DNA of 64,000 nt from Amphritea pacifica (GCF_016924145.1 NZ_JAFFZO010000002.1:1-64000); one strand, 5' to 3'. Positions 34,111 through 44,441 are shown, numbered from the stretch's first letter. Program-made: numbers and translations. The notes: generated by a model from the sequence alone, not told the origin.

Positions 34111-34126
34111 TGGCACAGCCATTGCA
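34111..34126 (+). promoter_or_regulatory. Sigma-54 promoter of flgFGHIJ
   Basis: TGGCACAGCCATTGCA matches the sigma-54 consensus TGGCAC-N5-TTGCW at every fixed base. It is 81 bp before the flgF ATG. AGCGGCAA (34157-34164), the reverse complement of the flgB upstream repeat, lies in the leader; FlrC of Vibrio is known to act from such downstream sites. Confidence 0.88.
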
Positions 34127-34206
34127 TTTTACAGGGTAGTGAATTTTTAACCCTAAAGCGGCAATGTCTGACCGGTTCAGGGTGCGAACGGCAAACGGGG
34201 AATCCA

Positions 34207-34950
34207 ATGGATAAAGTGTTGTATCTGGCTATGAGTGGGGCGCGGGAGAATATGCGTTCACAACAGGCCCATGCGAACAACCTTGCGAATGCGACCACAA
34301 CCGGTTTTAAAGCTGACTTTGCCCAGGCCCGGGCGATGCAGGTTGAGGGGGATGGTTTTGCCTCACGGGTGTATGCCATGGCTGAACGCCCCGGAACCGA
34401 TATGTCCAGTGGCACCATGATGCAGACGGGCCGCTCGATGGATGTTGCCATTGATGGTGAAGGCTGGATGGCAGTTATCGATGCCAATGGTAATGAAGCA
34501 TACACCCGGCAGGGCGAGCTGCAGGTCAACCAGTTTAATCAACTGGTGACCCGCTCAGGTGACCGGGTGATGGGTAATGGCGGAATTCCCATCACCCTGC
34601 CGCCGTTTGAGAAGCTCGATATTGGTGGTGATGGCACCATTACCATCAAGCCCGCTGGCGAAGCGGCGACCGAGCTGGCTATTCTGGATCGTATTAAGCT
34701 GGTTAAAGCGGAGCCGGGACAGCTGTTTAAGGGAGTCGATGGCATGATGCATAGCGGCAACAATCAGCCGCTGTTGCCGGCCAATGATGTCAAAGTGCGT
34801 TCCGGTTTCCTTGAATCGAGCAATGTGAATTCAATTTCCGAGCTGACATCGGTGATCGATCTGGCCCGTCAGTTTGAGATGCATGTGAAGATGATGAAGA
34901 CCGCAGAAGAGAACTCCTCTGCAGCGGCTCGTATCTTGTCACTGCAGTAA
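34207..34950 (+). CDS. flgF: Flagellar proximal rod protein FlgF
   Basis: A 247-aa distal-family rod protein with axial ends (HANNLANATTTGFKADF near residue 22; VNSISELTSVIDLARQFEMH near 215). FlgF makes part of the proximal rod. It starts the flgFGHIJ operon behind a perfect sigma-54 promoter. Confidence 0.95.
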   Translation: MDKVLYLAMSGARENMRSQQAHANNLANATTTGFKADFAQARAMQVEGDGFASRVYAMAERPGTDMSSGTMMQTGRSMDVAIDGEGWMAVIDANGNEAYTRQGELQVNQFNQLVTRSGDRVMGNGGIPITLPPFEKLDIGGDGTITIKPAGEAATELAILDRIKLVKAEPGQLFKGVDGMMHSGNNQPLLPANDVKVRSGFLESSNVNSISELTSVIDLARQFEMHVKMMKTAEENSSAAARILSLQ

Positions 34951-34986
34951 TAGAATTATGATGAATAACACAGGTGGAGAATAAGT

Positions 34987-35772
34987 ATGCATGGTGCCCT
35001 ATTTGTTGCTAAAACGGGTCTGAGTGCGCAGGACACCTCGCTGAAGGTCATTTCCAACAACCTGGCAAACGTCAGTACCGTTGGATTTAAAAAGGATCGT
35101 GCGATCTTTGAAGATCTGATGTATCAGATTCAGCGTCAGCCCGGAGCGCAGACTGCGGAAGCATCGCAACTGCCTTCGGGTTTGCAACTGGGCTCTGGGG
35201 TACGGGTTGCCGGAACGCAGAAACTGTTTCAGGAGGGGGAGCTACAGACCACTGGCGAATCGTTTGATATCTCCATAGAGGGACGGGGCTTCTGGCAGGT
35301 TACCCTGCCGAATGGTGATACCGGTTATACCCGTCACGGGCAGTTTCAGTTGAATGCTGACAATGAGATTGTCAACTCAGAAGGCTATCTGCTTGATCCG
35401 GGTTTAACGCTACCCACTGGGGTGCAGTCGATGACGGTGAGCGTCGATGGCATCGTTAGTGTGGTTGTTCAGGGTAATGTTAACCCGCAGCAGATTGGTC
35501 AGCTTCAGTTGGCCGATTTTGCTAACCCTCAGGGGCTGCAAGCCTATGGTCAGAACCTTTATCTGGAGACCGCCGCCAGTGGCAACGCAGTGTTGTCTAA
35601 CCCCGGAGAGGGAGGCACCGGGCAGCTGCGACAGGGGATGCTGGAAGGCTCTAATGTTAACGCTGTGGAAGAGCTGGTGAATATGATAACCACCCAGCGT
35701 GCTTATGAGATGAATTCTAAAGTGATCTCAACCGCAGATCAGATGCTGTCCTACGTGACGCAGAATCTGTAA
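34987..35772 (+). CDS. flgG: Flagellar distal rod protein FlgG
   Basis: A 261-aa distal rod protein with VISNNLANVSTVGFKKDRAIFEDL near residues 19-42 and VNAVEELVNMITTQRAYEMNSK near 225. It is nearly the same length as Salmonella FlgG (260). GGTGGAG precedes the ATG. Confidence 0.96.
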   Translation: MHGALFVAKTGLSAQDTSLKVISNNLANVSTVGFKKDRAIFEDLMYQIQRQPGAQTAEASQLPSGLQLGSGVRVAGTQKLFQEGELQTTGESFDISIEGRGFWQVTLPNGDTGYTRHGQFQLNADNEIVNSEGYLLDPGLTLPTGVQSMTVSVDGIVSVVVQGNVNPQQIGQLQLADFANPQGLQAYGQNLYLETAASGNAVLSNPGEGGTGQLRQGMLEGSNVNAVEELVNMITTQRAYEMNSKVISTADQMLSYVTQNL

Positions 35773-35794
35773 GTCTGAGTTGAGGAGGTAACCG

Positions 35795-36469
35795 ATGAAA
35801 CAGCTGCCATTGATATTTGCCACTACTCTGATGTTGGGAGGTTGCGTCAGCGCTCCACCAAAACCGGACAATCCGCATTTTGCCCCGGTCCGCCCCCCCG
35901 CAATGCAGGCCCCGAGAGAGGTGACCGGTTCAATCTTTAATGCAGCAACCAGTAACAGCCTTTATAGCGATGGCCGGGCGCATCGGGTAGGCGATATTAT
36001 CACCGTTGTGCTGCAGGAGAGTACCTCCTCTTCGAAAAGCAATAAAACCACGGTGGATAAGTCAAATTCACAGACGCTGGGATCTCCGACGGTTTTGGGA
36101 ATACAGCCTACGGTGTTCGGTAAGCCTCTGAGTGTGAGTAGCGGTGATTCCTCCACAGCGTTCGATGGTGAGGGTAAATCCGATATGAGTAACAGCCTGG
36201 ACGGCAATATCACGGTGACTGTGCATGAAGTAATGCCTAATGGGTTGATGGTGGTTAAAGGTGAGAAGTGGCTGACTCTGAATCAGGGCGACGAGTATAT
36301 CCGTGTCAGCGGTATGATCCGGCCTCAGGATATCTCTACCAGCAATACGGTGTACTCAACTCAGCTCGCCGATGCCCGGATCACCTACAGTGGTTCTGGT
36401 GCCCTGAACGACTCTAACTCTATGGGTTGGTTGTCGAAGTTCTTTATTGGCCCGTTGTGGCCGTTCTGA
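35795..36469 (+). CDS. flgH: Flagellar L-ring lipoprotein FlgH
   Basis: A 224-aa outer-membrane lipoprotein with a lipobox LGGC (Cys near residue 17). The L-ring motifs [18 protein letters not shown] and [20 protein letters not shown] are present, and it ends [11 protein letters not shown] as in the family. It forms the bushing in the outer membrane. AGGAGG lies directly upstream. Confidence 0.96.
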   Translation: MKQLPLIFATTLMLGGCVSAPPKPDNPHFAPVRPPAMQAPREVTGSIFNAATSNSLYSDGRAHRVGDIITVVLQESTSSSKSNKTTVDKSNSQTLGSPTVLGIQPTVFGKPLSVSSGDSSTAFDGEGKSDMSNSLDGNITVTVHEVMPNGLMVVKGEKWLTLNQGDEYIRVSGMIRPQDISTSNTVYSTQLADARITYSGSGALNDSNSMGWLSKFFIGPLWPF

Positions 36470-36491
36470 GCAGATGAAGCGGAGAAAAATG

Positions 36492-37583
36492 ATGAAACGT
36501 TTCTGGTTACTAGCTTTAACAGCAGTGCTGTTCAGTAACGCAGTATTTGCCGAAAGGATCAAAGATCTGACCTCGGTTGCCGGGGTGCGTAGCAACCAAC
36601 TGGTGGGGTATGGTCTGGTGGTGGGACTGGATGGCACCGGCGATAAAACCTCATTCACCTCTGCGACGTTCCGCAATATGCTGAATAACTTTGGAGTGGC
36701 GATTCCGCCAAATATCGATCCAAAGTCAAAAAATATTGCAGCGGTGGCAGTCCATGCCGATCTGCCGCCCTTTGCCAAACCCGGCCAGACGATTGACGTA
36801 ACGGTATCCACGATTGGCGATGCAAAAAGCCTGCGGGGCGGCAGCCTGATTATGGCTCCGCTGAAAGGTGCCGACGGGCAGGTGTATGCCATCGCACAGG
36901 GTAACCTGGTGGTCTCCGGTTTTGGTGTGCAAGGGTCGGATGGTTCACGGTTATCGCTGAATGTTCCCAGTGTTGGCCGTATTCCGGGTGGCGCATCGGT
37001 GGAGCGTACCGTACCCAATGCGTTTGCCCAGGGGGATAGCCTGGTGCTGAATCTGAACCATGCGGATTTTACCACCGCCCGGCGGGTCGCCGAACAGGTT
37101 AATAGCCTGCTGGGACCGGGTATGGCGAAAGCGATGGATGCAACATCGATTCGGGTATCTGCTCCCCGCGACCCCGATCAGCGGGTGTCCTTCCTCTCTG
37201 TGCTGGAAAACCTTGAGGTTCAGCCTGCTCAGGAAGTGGCGAAAGTGATTATTAATTCCCGTACCGGTACCATCATTATTGGTCAGAATGTCAGGGTCTC
37301 TCCCGTGGCGATAACCCACGGGGGGATGACAGTGGCGATCACTGAAGATCTGAATGTGGATCAGCCCAATGCACTGGCGGGTGGTGACACCGTGGTGACC
37401 CCGCGGACCGGTATCGAAGTGGATGCAGGCAGTGGCCATATGTTTGAGTTTTCCCCCGGTGCTTCGTTGCAGGATATTGTTGAAGCGGTCAACCAGGTGG
37501 GGGCTGCGCCGGGGGATCTGATGGCCATTCTGGAAGCCCTGCGTCAAGCCGGTGCTCTTAAAGCCGAACTGATCGTGATCTGA
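36492..37583 (+). CDS. flgI: Flagellar P-ring protein FlgI
   Basis: A 363-aa periplasmic P-ring subunit with a signal peptide (residues 1-20, ending AVFA) and the family start [21 protein letters not shown]. Its assembly needs FlgA (27598). ATG 36492 is chosen by the ribosome site GGAG 7 nt upstream and the normal signal peptide; two further in-frame ATGs lie just upstream. Confidence 0.95.
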   Translation: MKRFWLLALTAVLFSNAVFAERIKDLTSVAGVRSNQLVGYGLVVGLDGTGDKTSFTSATFRNMLNNFGVAIPPNIDPKSKNIAAVAVHADLPPFAKPGQTIDVTVSTIGDAKSLRGGSLIMAPLKGADGQVYAIAQGNLVVSGFGVQGSDGSRLSLNVPSVGRIPGGASVERTVPNAFAQGDSLVLNLNHADFTTARRVAEQVNSLLGPGMAKAMDATSIRVSAPRDPDQRVSFLSVLENLEVQPAQEVAKVIINSRTGTIIIGQNVRVSPVAITHGGMTVAITEDLNVDQPNALAGGDTVVTPRTGIEVDAGSGHMFEFSPGASLQDIVEAVNQVGAAPGDLMAILEALRQAGALKAELIVI

Positions 37584-37588
37584 GGTAG

Positions 37589-38734
37589 ATGATGAAAACC
37601 GATCTGACTCAACATGCGCAGCTGTATACCGAACTGGGGGAGATGGACAAACTTCGCCAGCAGGCTAAGGATAAAGATCCGGCTGCGCTTAAGGCGGTTG
37701 CTGAACAATTTGAACAGCTGTTTCTGAATATGCTGGTTAAAAGTATGCGTGAAGCCAATGCCAGTTTTGCGGAAGATAGCTATTTCAACAGTTCCCAGGT
37801 TGAGTTCTATCAGCAGATGGGTGATACCCAACTGACCAAAGAGATAGCCGAAAATAAAGGGTTTGGTCTGGCTGAGATTTTGGTGCGGCAACTGGGAGGC
37901 AATATCGATCCGCGGTTGGGGGATGATAAAGAGGAGAAGCGACTCAAGCCTCTTTCGGAGTCGGAACGGATATTAAACCGGACGGTGGATAGTGCGGCCA
38001 GTATGGCGGCATCGGCGATTCTGGGACGGGCACAGGCCAATTCCCGTGCGCTTGAAAAAGCTCAGGAAGCGTCACAGGTGCCGTCTCAGGTTCAATCTCA
38101 GCAACAGACGACCGCTGTTTCTGAAACCGCTGCTGTTTCCGCCAGCACTGATAATGTTAATGCTCCGGTTGTTGCTCAGAATATTCAGGCCGGGCAGACA
38201 CCAGCGATGCCCCGCCAGCCATCGCGTTTTGATACCCCGGAGCAGTTTGTTGAGACTCTGCTGCCGCTGGCTGAGAGTGTTGCCGCTGAGCTGGGCGTTG
38301 ACCCTAAAGTATTGTTAGCCCAGTCCGCACTGGAAACCGGTTGGGGGCGTTATCTGATTCAGCGCCCGGAGGGGGGCAGTAGTCATAACCTGTTTAATAT
38401 CAAGGCCGATAGCCGCTGGTCAGGTGAAAAAGCCCTTGTCGGTACGGTTGAGTTTCGTGATGGCGTCGCGCAGAAAGAGCGCTCGGCATTCAGGGTTTAC
38501 GATTCTTACGAAGAGAGTTTTCGCGATTACGCTTCATTTTTGAAAAACAGTTCCCGTTACCAGCAAGCGCTGGAGCAGGCAGGCGATCCTTATCAGTATC
38601 TGAGAGGCTTGCAGCAAGCGGGCTATGCTACCGATCCTGAGTATGCTGACAAGATTGGCAGAATTTTTGATGGGGATGTTCTGGCCGGACTCAGTTCTGA
38701 TCTGAGAGAGGGTTCAGGCACTAAAGAAAGTTAG
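37589..38734 (+). CDS. flgJ: FlgJ: rod-cap and peptidoglycan hydrolase
   Basis: A 381-aa bifunctional protein. The N-terminal rod-binding domain (residues about 25-100, EQFEQLFLNMLVKSMREAN) is joined by a Gln/Ser/Val-rich linker (about 145-215) to a C-terminal glucosaminidase domain (about 220-365, LAQSALETGWG, HNLFNIKADSRW) with the expected catalytic Glu in SALETGWG. It caps the growing rod and opens the peptidoglycan layer for it. Confidence 0.95.
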   Translation: MMKTDLTQHAQLYTELGEMDKLRQQAKDKDPAALKAVAEQFEQLFLNMLVKSMREANASFAEDSYFNSSQVEFYQQMGDTQLTKEIAENKGFGLAEILVRQLGGNIDPRLGDDKEEKRLKPLSESERILNRTVDSAASMAASAILGRAQANSRALEKAQEASQVPSQVQSQQQTTAVSETAAVSASTDNVNAPVVAQNIQAGQTPAMPRQPSRFDTPEQFVETLLPLAESVAAELGVDPKVLLAQSALETGWGRYLIQRPEGGSSHNLFNIKADSRWSGEKALVGTVEFRDGVAQKERSAFRVYDSYEESFRDYASFLKNSSRYQQALEQAGDPYQYLRGLQQAGYATDPEYADKIGRIFDGDVLAGLSSDLREGSGTKES

Positions 38735-38748
38735 TTTCTGGCCGCTAC
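38722..38748 (+). promoter_or_regulatory. Probable sigma-28 promoter of flgKL
   Basis: TAAA-N15-GCCGCTAC, starting inside the end of flgJ, matches the FliA consensus at 10 of 12 fixed positions. It would give a leader of about 60 nt before flgK. flgKL is a sigma-28 unit in several bacteria, which fits a late-class promoter here. Confidence 0.5.
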
Positions 38749-38818
38749 AGAGAGCAGTATCTAGGTGAAACCTGTCTGCTCCCTGCTTTGCCGATAGAGT
38801 GTTCCCGGGAGTTTTTTT

Positions 38819-40876
38819 ATGTCCAGTTCCAGTTTATTAAATATAGGTATTCAGGCAACTCAGGCCAATCAGACGGCACTGAGTACAATTGGTCAGAATA
38901 TCAGTAATGTAAACACTGAAGGCTATACCCGTCAGCGGGTTAACCTGGTGACCCGGCCCGAGTTGTCGGGGGTGTTTGTTAAGGATATTGAGCGGATCAC
39001 CGACAAGTTCCTGACTCAGCAGGTGTGGACCGATACCTCATCATACAATCAGGCATCCGCTTATGCGGCGATGTCCAGCCGGCTGGATGATCTGCTGGCG
39101 GCAGATACCCATAGTGTATCAACGGCACTGGATGACTACTTTGGTGCGTTGCAGAGCGTGGTTGATGACCCTACCTCTACGGCTAACAGGGAACTCTTTG
39201 TTGCCCAGGCGGATGCTCTGGTAAAGCGTTTTAATAATCTGGATGCAAACCTTAAGAGTCAGGCCGAAACGATCAATGCGCAGATGGATGGCTATGCCAG
39301 CCAGATCACCAGCCTGGCAACCAGTATTGCCGATCTGAATGCCAAAATAAGCACTGCGGCGGCGACCAATCGCTCCACTAATGATATGCGCGATCAGCGG
39401 GACCTGCTGACCAATCAGTTGGCTGAAATTGTCGGGGTTACTGTGGTTGATCAGAGTTCCGATCAGTACAGTATTTTCATTGGCAATGGCCAGCCTCTTG
39501 TGATCGGTGCGACTGCGGAGAAAGTCGTGTCAGTGTTGGGCCCTGATAGTGCGCAAAAAGAGTTGGCGTTGGTCAATAAGAATGAAACGGTTAACATCAA
39601 TGACGAGATTGTTGGCGGCAAAGTGGGTGGCCTGATCAAATACCGGTCTGAGGCGTTGAATGATGCACGTAGTCAGTTGGGGCTGATTGCTGTTGGTTTT
39701 GCTGAAAGCATGAATGAACAACACCATCTGGGTCTGAATTTGAATAACGAGTTTGGCGCAGATCTGTTTACCAATATGAACGATGATTTCTTGCAGCAAA
39801 AACGGATCACCGCCAACAGTAATAACCAGTCTGAAGTGAACATCGCCAGGGTCGAAATTCAACAAACAGATCTGTTGCAGGCAAGTGAGTATGAGCTGGT
39901 TGTGGGGGATGGTAACAGACTAACGCTGTATCGCAGCAGTGACGGCAAGCAGGTGCGTATCGATCAGTTGACCAGTGTCGATGATCCGCTGTCGCCGCTG
40001 ACCACTGCTCAGGGGATTGATGCAGTCGGCCAGGGAGAATTTTATCGTGACCCTGCAGGGCAGGTTTTATCCTTTGCTGTAGATGGTATGAAGGTAACCA
40101 TCGATACCAGTACTAAACTGATTAAGGGGGACCGGTTTCTTATTCAGCCGGTAACCAGTGGCGCGGAAGATCTGTCTTTATCGCTGCATGATGGCCGGCT
40201 TCTGGCGTTAGCATCGCCGATAAAAGTAAGCAGCAATATTGATAATCAGGGCACCGGACTGGCAACGGTGACAATGACAGATGCCAAGGCTGATGCCTTT
40301 GCCTCCGCGGGTGAACTGTCACCACCGATAGAGATCGTGTTTAATGATCCGGCTTCATCCCCCTCCGGTGAGATGACCTATACCATCTATGATATGAGTG
40401 ACCCGAACAATCCTGTGGTGCTGGAGTTAGATCCCGCTGTCGGCCCGCTTTCCGATCAGCCGTTTACCTCCGGTGGTGAGATTCAGCTGGATGGATATAC
40501 GGTGACAATCGCTAACCAGCCGCAGCCAGGCGACCGTTTTGGTTTTGATTATAATCTTGATGGTGTATCGGATAACCGTAATGCTTTCGCTTTGAGTAAT
40601 CTGCAGCAAACGGCCCTGTTTGATCATGGCTCCTATCAGGAACTCTACGGTAGTCTGGTAGAAAAGGTTGGAACCCGGACGGCAACCGCCGTTATCTCTG
40701 AACAGGCTGGTAAGGCTGTACTGGATACGACCACCAGTGCTAAGGACAGTGTTTCCGGTGTCAACCTTGATGAAGAAGCTGCTAAGCTGGTGCAGTTTCA
40801 ACAGGCGTATCAGGCCTCTGCTCAGTTGATCCGGGTATCACAAACCATTTTTGATAGTCTGCTTCAAAGCCTTTAA
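38819..40876 (+). CDS. flgK: Hook-filament junction protein FlgK (HAP1)
   Basis: A 685-aa junction protein with the axial N-terminus (LSTIGQNISNVNTEGYTRQRVN) and C-terminus (VNLDEEAAKLVQFQQAYQASAQLI). The middle (about residues 320-560) is variable. It joins hook to filament and uses FlgN as chaperone. GGGAG lies 7 nt before ATG. Confidence 0.95.
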   Translation: MSSSSLLNIGIQATQANQTALSTIGQNISNVNTEGYTRQRVNLVTRPELSGVFVKDIERITDKFLTQQVWTDTSSYNQASAYAAMSSRLDDLLAADTHSVSTALDDYFGALQSVVDDPTSTANRELFVAQADALVKRFNNLDANLKSQAETINAQMDGYASQITSLATSIADLNAKISTAAATNRSTNDMRDQRDLLTNQLAEIVGVTVVDQSSDQYSIFIGNGQPLVIGATAEKVVSVLGPDSAQKELALVNKNETVNINDEIVGGKVGGLIKYRSEALNDARSQLGLIAVGFAESMNEQHHLGLNLNNEFGADLFTNMNDDFLQQKRITANSNNQSEVNIARVEIQQTDLLQASEYELVVGDGNRLTLYRSSDGKQVRIDQLTSVDDPLSPLTTAQGIDAVGQGEFYRDPAGQVLSFAVDGMKVTIDTSTKLIKGDRFLIQPVTSGAEDLSLSLHDGRLLALASPIKVSSNIDNQGTGLATVTMTDAKADAFASAGELSPPIEIVFNDPASSPSGEMTYTIYDMSDPNNPVVLELDPAVGPLSDQPFTSGGEIQLDGYTVTIANQPQPGDRFGFDYNLDGVSDNRNAFALSNLQQTALFDHGSYQELYGSLVEKVGTRTATAVISEQAGKAVLDTTTSAKDSVSGVNLDEEAAKLVQFQQAYQASAQLIRVSQTIFDSLLQSL

Positions 40877-40896
40877 GTAGCAGGAGAGGGTAAATT

Positions 40897-42126
40897 ATGC
40901 GTATTTCAACTGCTCAGATATTTAGTCGCAATACCGATAATATCAATAATGCTAATAGCAGCCTGTTTAAAACTCAGCAGCAGCTATCTACCGGTAAGCG
41001 TATCTTGCAACCTTCAGATGATCCGGTTGCTACCGCTCAGCTTATTAAGCTGGATAAAGAGATCTCAAAAACTGAGAAGTTTCAGGATAATATTGTGGTT
41101 TCCCGCCGTCGTCTCAATCTCGAAGAGACAACGCTGGATGCAGTCAATAACGCGACCCAGAGAATAAAGGAACTGGCGATTCAGGCGAACAGTGGGGCCG
41201 TTAATGATAATGACCGTACCCTGATTGCCAGTGAGTTGAAAGAGTTGGAATCGCAACTGTTTGGTCTGCTGAATACTCAGGATACTCAGGGCGAATATCT
41301 GTTTTCGGGCTATAAGGGGTTTGATGCGGCCTACCGTTATGATGGCGCTACCGATAGCTATGTCTTTAATGGTGATGAAGGGAGTCGGTCTATTCAGGTG
41401 GGCCCTAATGCCAATATTGTCTCTACCGATTCCGGTTTTAATATATTCGAGAATGTACCGAGCCAGTTAGCGCTGGTGCCTGCAACGGGTAACGAGTTTT
41501 CCGGACGAATCATTACCGACTTTGGCACTTTCGGAGAGTTTACTGACAGCAGGGGGCCGGCAACTGTTACCTTCGACACCGTAGCCGGAACCTACAGTGT
41601 TACCGATGCCCAGGGTGATCCTGTTTTTGGTGGCAATCCAGCTGCCGAGCTTACAGATATCAGTTATCAGCAGGGCGATACCATCGAGTTTGAAGGCCTG
41701 AGTCTGGTAATCGATAGTCCGGCGGATGGGGCTGTGGTGATCGAGACCGAAACACAACGTACCAACGTTCTGAATATGGTACACCAACTGAATGCCGCAC
41801 TGACCAGTATTAATACGGTTGGTGATCCGCAGGGAACTGAGCGCCTGAATGAGGCCGTCAACCGGGCGTTATTGCAGATTGACAGTATCGAGAGCAAAAA
41901 TATTCAGGTTCGTGGAAGTATCGGTGCGCGAATGAATACGCTGGATGCTCAGGAATCGGTCAATGAGGAGTATATGCTGTATACCAATGAAGCTCAGTCA
42001 TCTCTTCAGGATCTGGATTATAATGATGCGATCAGTCGGTTTACACTGCAGCAAACAACACTGAATGCAGCGTATGCCAGTTTTGCCAAGATACAGAACC
42101 TGAGTCTGTTTAATTATATAAACTGA
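40897..42126 (+). CDS. flgL: Hook-filament junction protein FlgL (HAP3)
   Basis: A 409-aa flagellin-like junction protein with the N-terminal QQQLSTGKRILQPSDDPVATAQ segment (about residues 27-48) and a C-terminal helical end (QTTLNAAYASFAKIQNLSLFNYI). AGGAGAGGG precedes ATG. It completes the flgKL unit. Confidence 0.95.
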   Translation: MRISTAQIFSRNTDNINNANSSLFKTQQQLSTGKRILQPSDDPVATAQLIKLDKEISKTEKFQDNIVVSRRRLNLEETTLDAVNNATQRIKELAIQANSGAVNDNDRTLIASELKELESQLFGLLNTQDTQGEYLFSGYKGFDAAYRYDGATDSYVFNGDEGSRSIQVGPNANIVSTDSGFNIFENVPSQLALVPATGNEFSGRIITDFGTFGEFTDSRGPATVTFDTVAGTYSVTDAQGDPVFGGNPAAELTDISYQQGDTIEFEGLSLVIDSPADGAVVIETETQRTNVLNMVHQLNAALTSINTVGDPQGTERLNEAVNRALLQIDSIESKNIQVRGSIGARMNTLDAQESVNEEYMLYTNEAQSSLQDLDYNDAISRFTLQQTTLNAAYASFAKIQNLSLFNYIN

Positions 42127-42160
42127 TTCAGTTATCCTGTTGGGTAATATATCGTTCATT

Positions 42161-42186
42161 AAAAAGCCCGGAGATCCGGGCTTTTT
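42161..42186. terminator. Bidirectional terminator between flgL and fliT-like gene
   Basis: AAAAAGCCCGGA and TCCGGGCTTTTT form a perfect 12-bp stem with T-runs on both strands, serving the two convergent transcripts. Confidence 0.92.
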
Positions 42187-42210
42187 AATGGGGCAGGCTA
42201 AAAGGTAAGA

Positions 42211-42561
42211 TTACAGATCCTGCGCACGCTGATAAGCTTTAATGCTGCGGCCGGCTTTCTTGTGTTGACTGGACTGGTCAAGCAGAACCTGCCTTTGATG
42301 GCTGATTGCATGAATCAGCGACTGATGATTCTGCTGTAGCAAGGCTATTTTATCATTTAGCTGAGCAACGTCTTCAGCATTGAGTTGGGTAAAGGGTAAC
42401 TGACGAATCGCGAGGTCTTGTTGTTTCACCAGATTAGTGAGCGTTGTCTCATCTTCATCTGCTGTCATGTGACTGAGCGCAGTAAAGATCTCTTGCTGCA
42501 GGCGTTCTATCTCTGTGAACCCCTGCAGCCACTTCCGGGCTGCAGGGCTGAATTGAGGCAT
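42211..42561 (-). CDS. FliT-like flagellar chaperone
   Basis: A 116-aa, Gln- and Leu-rich helical protein directly after fliS (2-nt gap). Its size, place and helix-only composition fit FliT, the chaperone of the cap protein FliD, but sequence matches are too weak to name it firmly. The corresponding Pseudomonas gene is called fleP. Confidence 0.65.
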   Translation of the reverse strand: MPQFSPAARKWLQGFTEIERLQQEIFTALSHMTADEDETTLTNLVKQQDLAIRQLPFTQLNAEDVAQLNDKIALLQQNHQSLIHAISHQRQVLLDQSSQHKKAGRSIKAYQRAQDL

Positions 42562-42563
42562 GG

Positions 42564-42977
42564 CTATTTTTCTACCGGGCTCTGGGTGTTGTGGTGTTCA
42601 GCTGGGATCTTTTCCCAGGCTGACTTGATCTCCAGCAGTAGCTGAGTCACTTCATCCAGCTTTTCAACAGATGATTCGATATTGGCTTTCATCAGCGTAC
42701 TGGACATATAGATGTACAGGTTATCCAGATTCTGGGCGATCTCATTGCTTTCTGTATCCGCCAGAGAGGCCTGCAAGCCGCCGATAATCGAGATCGCTTT
42801 GCTCAGGCTTGTGCCTTTTAATTCAGTATTTTTACGCTCTATAGCGCCTTTTGCCGTAGCGATACTGCCCAGGGCTCCATTCATCAGCATCAAAACCTGC
42901 TGGTGGGGGGTTGCATGCGCCAGGGCTGAGTTCAGGCCTATTTTTTGATACTGTTGTGAAGCAAGGTTACGATTCAT
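42564..42977 (-). CDS. fliS: Flagellin export chaperone FliS
   Basis: A 137-aa FliS: starts MNRNLASQQYQKIGL, has HQQVLMLMNGALGSIATAKGAI near residue 25 and DNLYIYMSSTLMKANIE near 85. It binds the C-terminus of flagellin before export. It lies between fliD and the fliT-like gene as usual. Confidence 0.95.
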   Translation of the reverse strand: MNRNLASQQYQKIGLNSALAHATPHQQVLMLMNGALGSIATAKGAIERKNTELKGTSLSKAISIIGGLQASLADTESNEIAQNLDNLYIYMSSTLMKANIESSVEKLDEVTQLLLEIKSAWEKIPAEHHNTQSPVEK

Positions 42978-43034
42978 AATAGATCCTTAAAAAAACGGTT
43001 TGCCGCCAGCTCATCATATGGGACGGCTAAAAAA

Positions 43035-44441
43035 TTACTTGTTAGTCTGACGAACAACACCGGGTAGATTGTCCAGTGCGGAGCTCAACCAGGATCCGGT
43101 AGAATTGAGTTGAGCAACTAACAGATCCATCGCATTGAACTGTTTATAAAGTCGCGCTTCAAGTTGTGCACTACGATAATCGAGCTTGGTTCTCTCGTCG
43201 CTTATACCTTCTAACTTGGCGTTAATCGAATCCGTGCGACCATCAATGGTGCCGCTGATCTGAAGGTAGTTCTCCAGCATAGCGTCAATTTTGAAGGCGA
43301 CTCCCTGTGTGTCATCTGAAAAGAGTGTGGTGACACCGGTATAATCATCTTTCAGCGCGGTATCCAGTTTACCCGAATCCAGTTCAAGTGAACCATCACT
43401 GGTGGTTGTAATACCGATTGATGCCAGTGAAGTGTAGCTGCTGTCGTTGTTATCGATCCGGCTGGTCAGAGTGTTGCGTATCTGTCGCTCAATTGAACCG
43501 ATCAGGGAGTCACCAAATAGTGGGCCGGCTGTGTCAGAATCAGGGTTGTAGCTGGTTTGTTCATTAATCAGCGCGATTAGCTCGTTATAACCATCAACCA
43601 GTGTCGAGATCTGATTTTTAATTGCACTGCTATTTTCGCTGATTGACAGTGTGATGGGCTCGCCAACATTGGTGCCAGCTAAGGTGATGGTTGCGTCTGG
43701 AATAACATCGGTGATGGTATTAGTGGCGCTGGTCATCGGTTGACCATCAACACTGAACACGGCATCGGCTGCTGCAACGACCTGATCGTAGAAGGTGACA
43801 ACATCACCATTGACATCAGGGGTAGCGGTACCCGAATTGTAATCGTAGATGTCAAGATCACCTGTTATGGTTGTGCCGGTAATTGTGAGTTGGTTTTCGG
43901 CTCCGGTTTCATCTGCGTTAAATACCAGACGCTTGCTGCCATTAACTACGAGAATTGTGGCAGTGACGCCGATATTATCTTCAGCGTTATTGATCGCATC
44001 GCGGACAGACTCAATAGTCGCGTTATTGGTGCCATCCAGAGTGACGGTGAAACTGCCTCCGGCATCGGCAAACTCAAGTGTTCCTTCACTGATGACATAA
44101 TCCTGCTGGGTTACCAGCTTTTGTGCTGATGCCAGACTGGTTATTTCAAGAGAATAACTTCCTGCTGCCGCATTATTGTCGGCAGTGAAAGCGGCAATTG
44201 CTTTGTCAGATGAAGCCGCGGTTCTATTGCTGAAAGTTGTGGCATCTTTCAGTCCGTCTAGTTTGGTCTGAAATTCGGACAGAGCACTTTTCAGCAAGCC
44301 GACTGCAGAGAGTTCAGCCTGAAGTGTGGCTTCTTTCCTGGCAAGTCGATTAAGTGTAGGGGCCCGACTGGCATCTACAAGGTCGGGAACCAGAGATTTT
44401 ATATCGATGCCAGAGCCAATACCTGGTGATGAAATGGCCAT
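43035..44441 (-). CDS. fliD: Filament cap protein FliD (HAP2)
   Basis: A 468-aa cap protein with FliD_N (GIGSGIDIKSLVPDLVDA start) and a C-terminal FliD domain (about residues 235-450, DTALKDDYTGVTTLFSD, RLYKQFNAMDLLVAQLN). It caps the filament and guides FliC folding. Confidence 0.95.
   Translation of the reverse strand: MAISSPGIGSGIDIKSLVPDLVDASRAPTLNRLARKEATLQAELSAVGLLKSALSEFQTKLDGLKDATTFSNRTAASSDKAIAAFTADNNAAAGSYSLEITSLASAQKLVTQQDYVISEGTLEFADAGGSFTVTLDGTNNATIESVRDAINNAEDNIGVTATILVVNGSKRLVFNADETGAENQLTITGTTITGDLDIYDYNSGTATPDVNGDVVTFYDQVVAAADAVFSVDGQPMTSATNTITDVIPDATITLAGTNVGEPITLSISENSSAIKNQISTLVDGYNELIALINEQTSYNPDSDTAGPLFGDSLIGSIERQIRNTLTSRIDNNDSSYTSLASIGITTTSDGSLELDSGKLDTALKDDYTGVTTLFSDDTQGVAFKIDAMLENYLQISGTIDGRTDSINAKLEGISDERTKLDYRSAQLEARLYKQFNAMDLLVAQLNSTGSWLSSALDNLPGVVRQTNK

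Noticed and set aside
38741-38795. Sigma-54 promoter before flgK
   Set aside because: The best candidate, ending in TTTGC, lacks the GG of the -24 box; a sigma-28-type site fits better.
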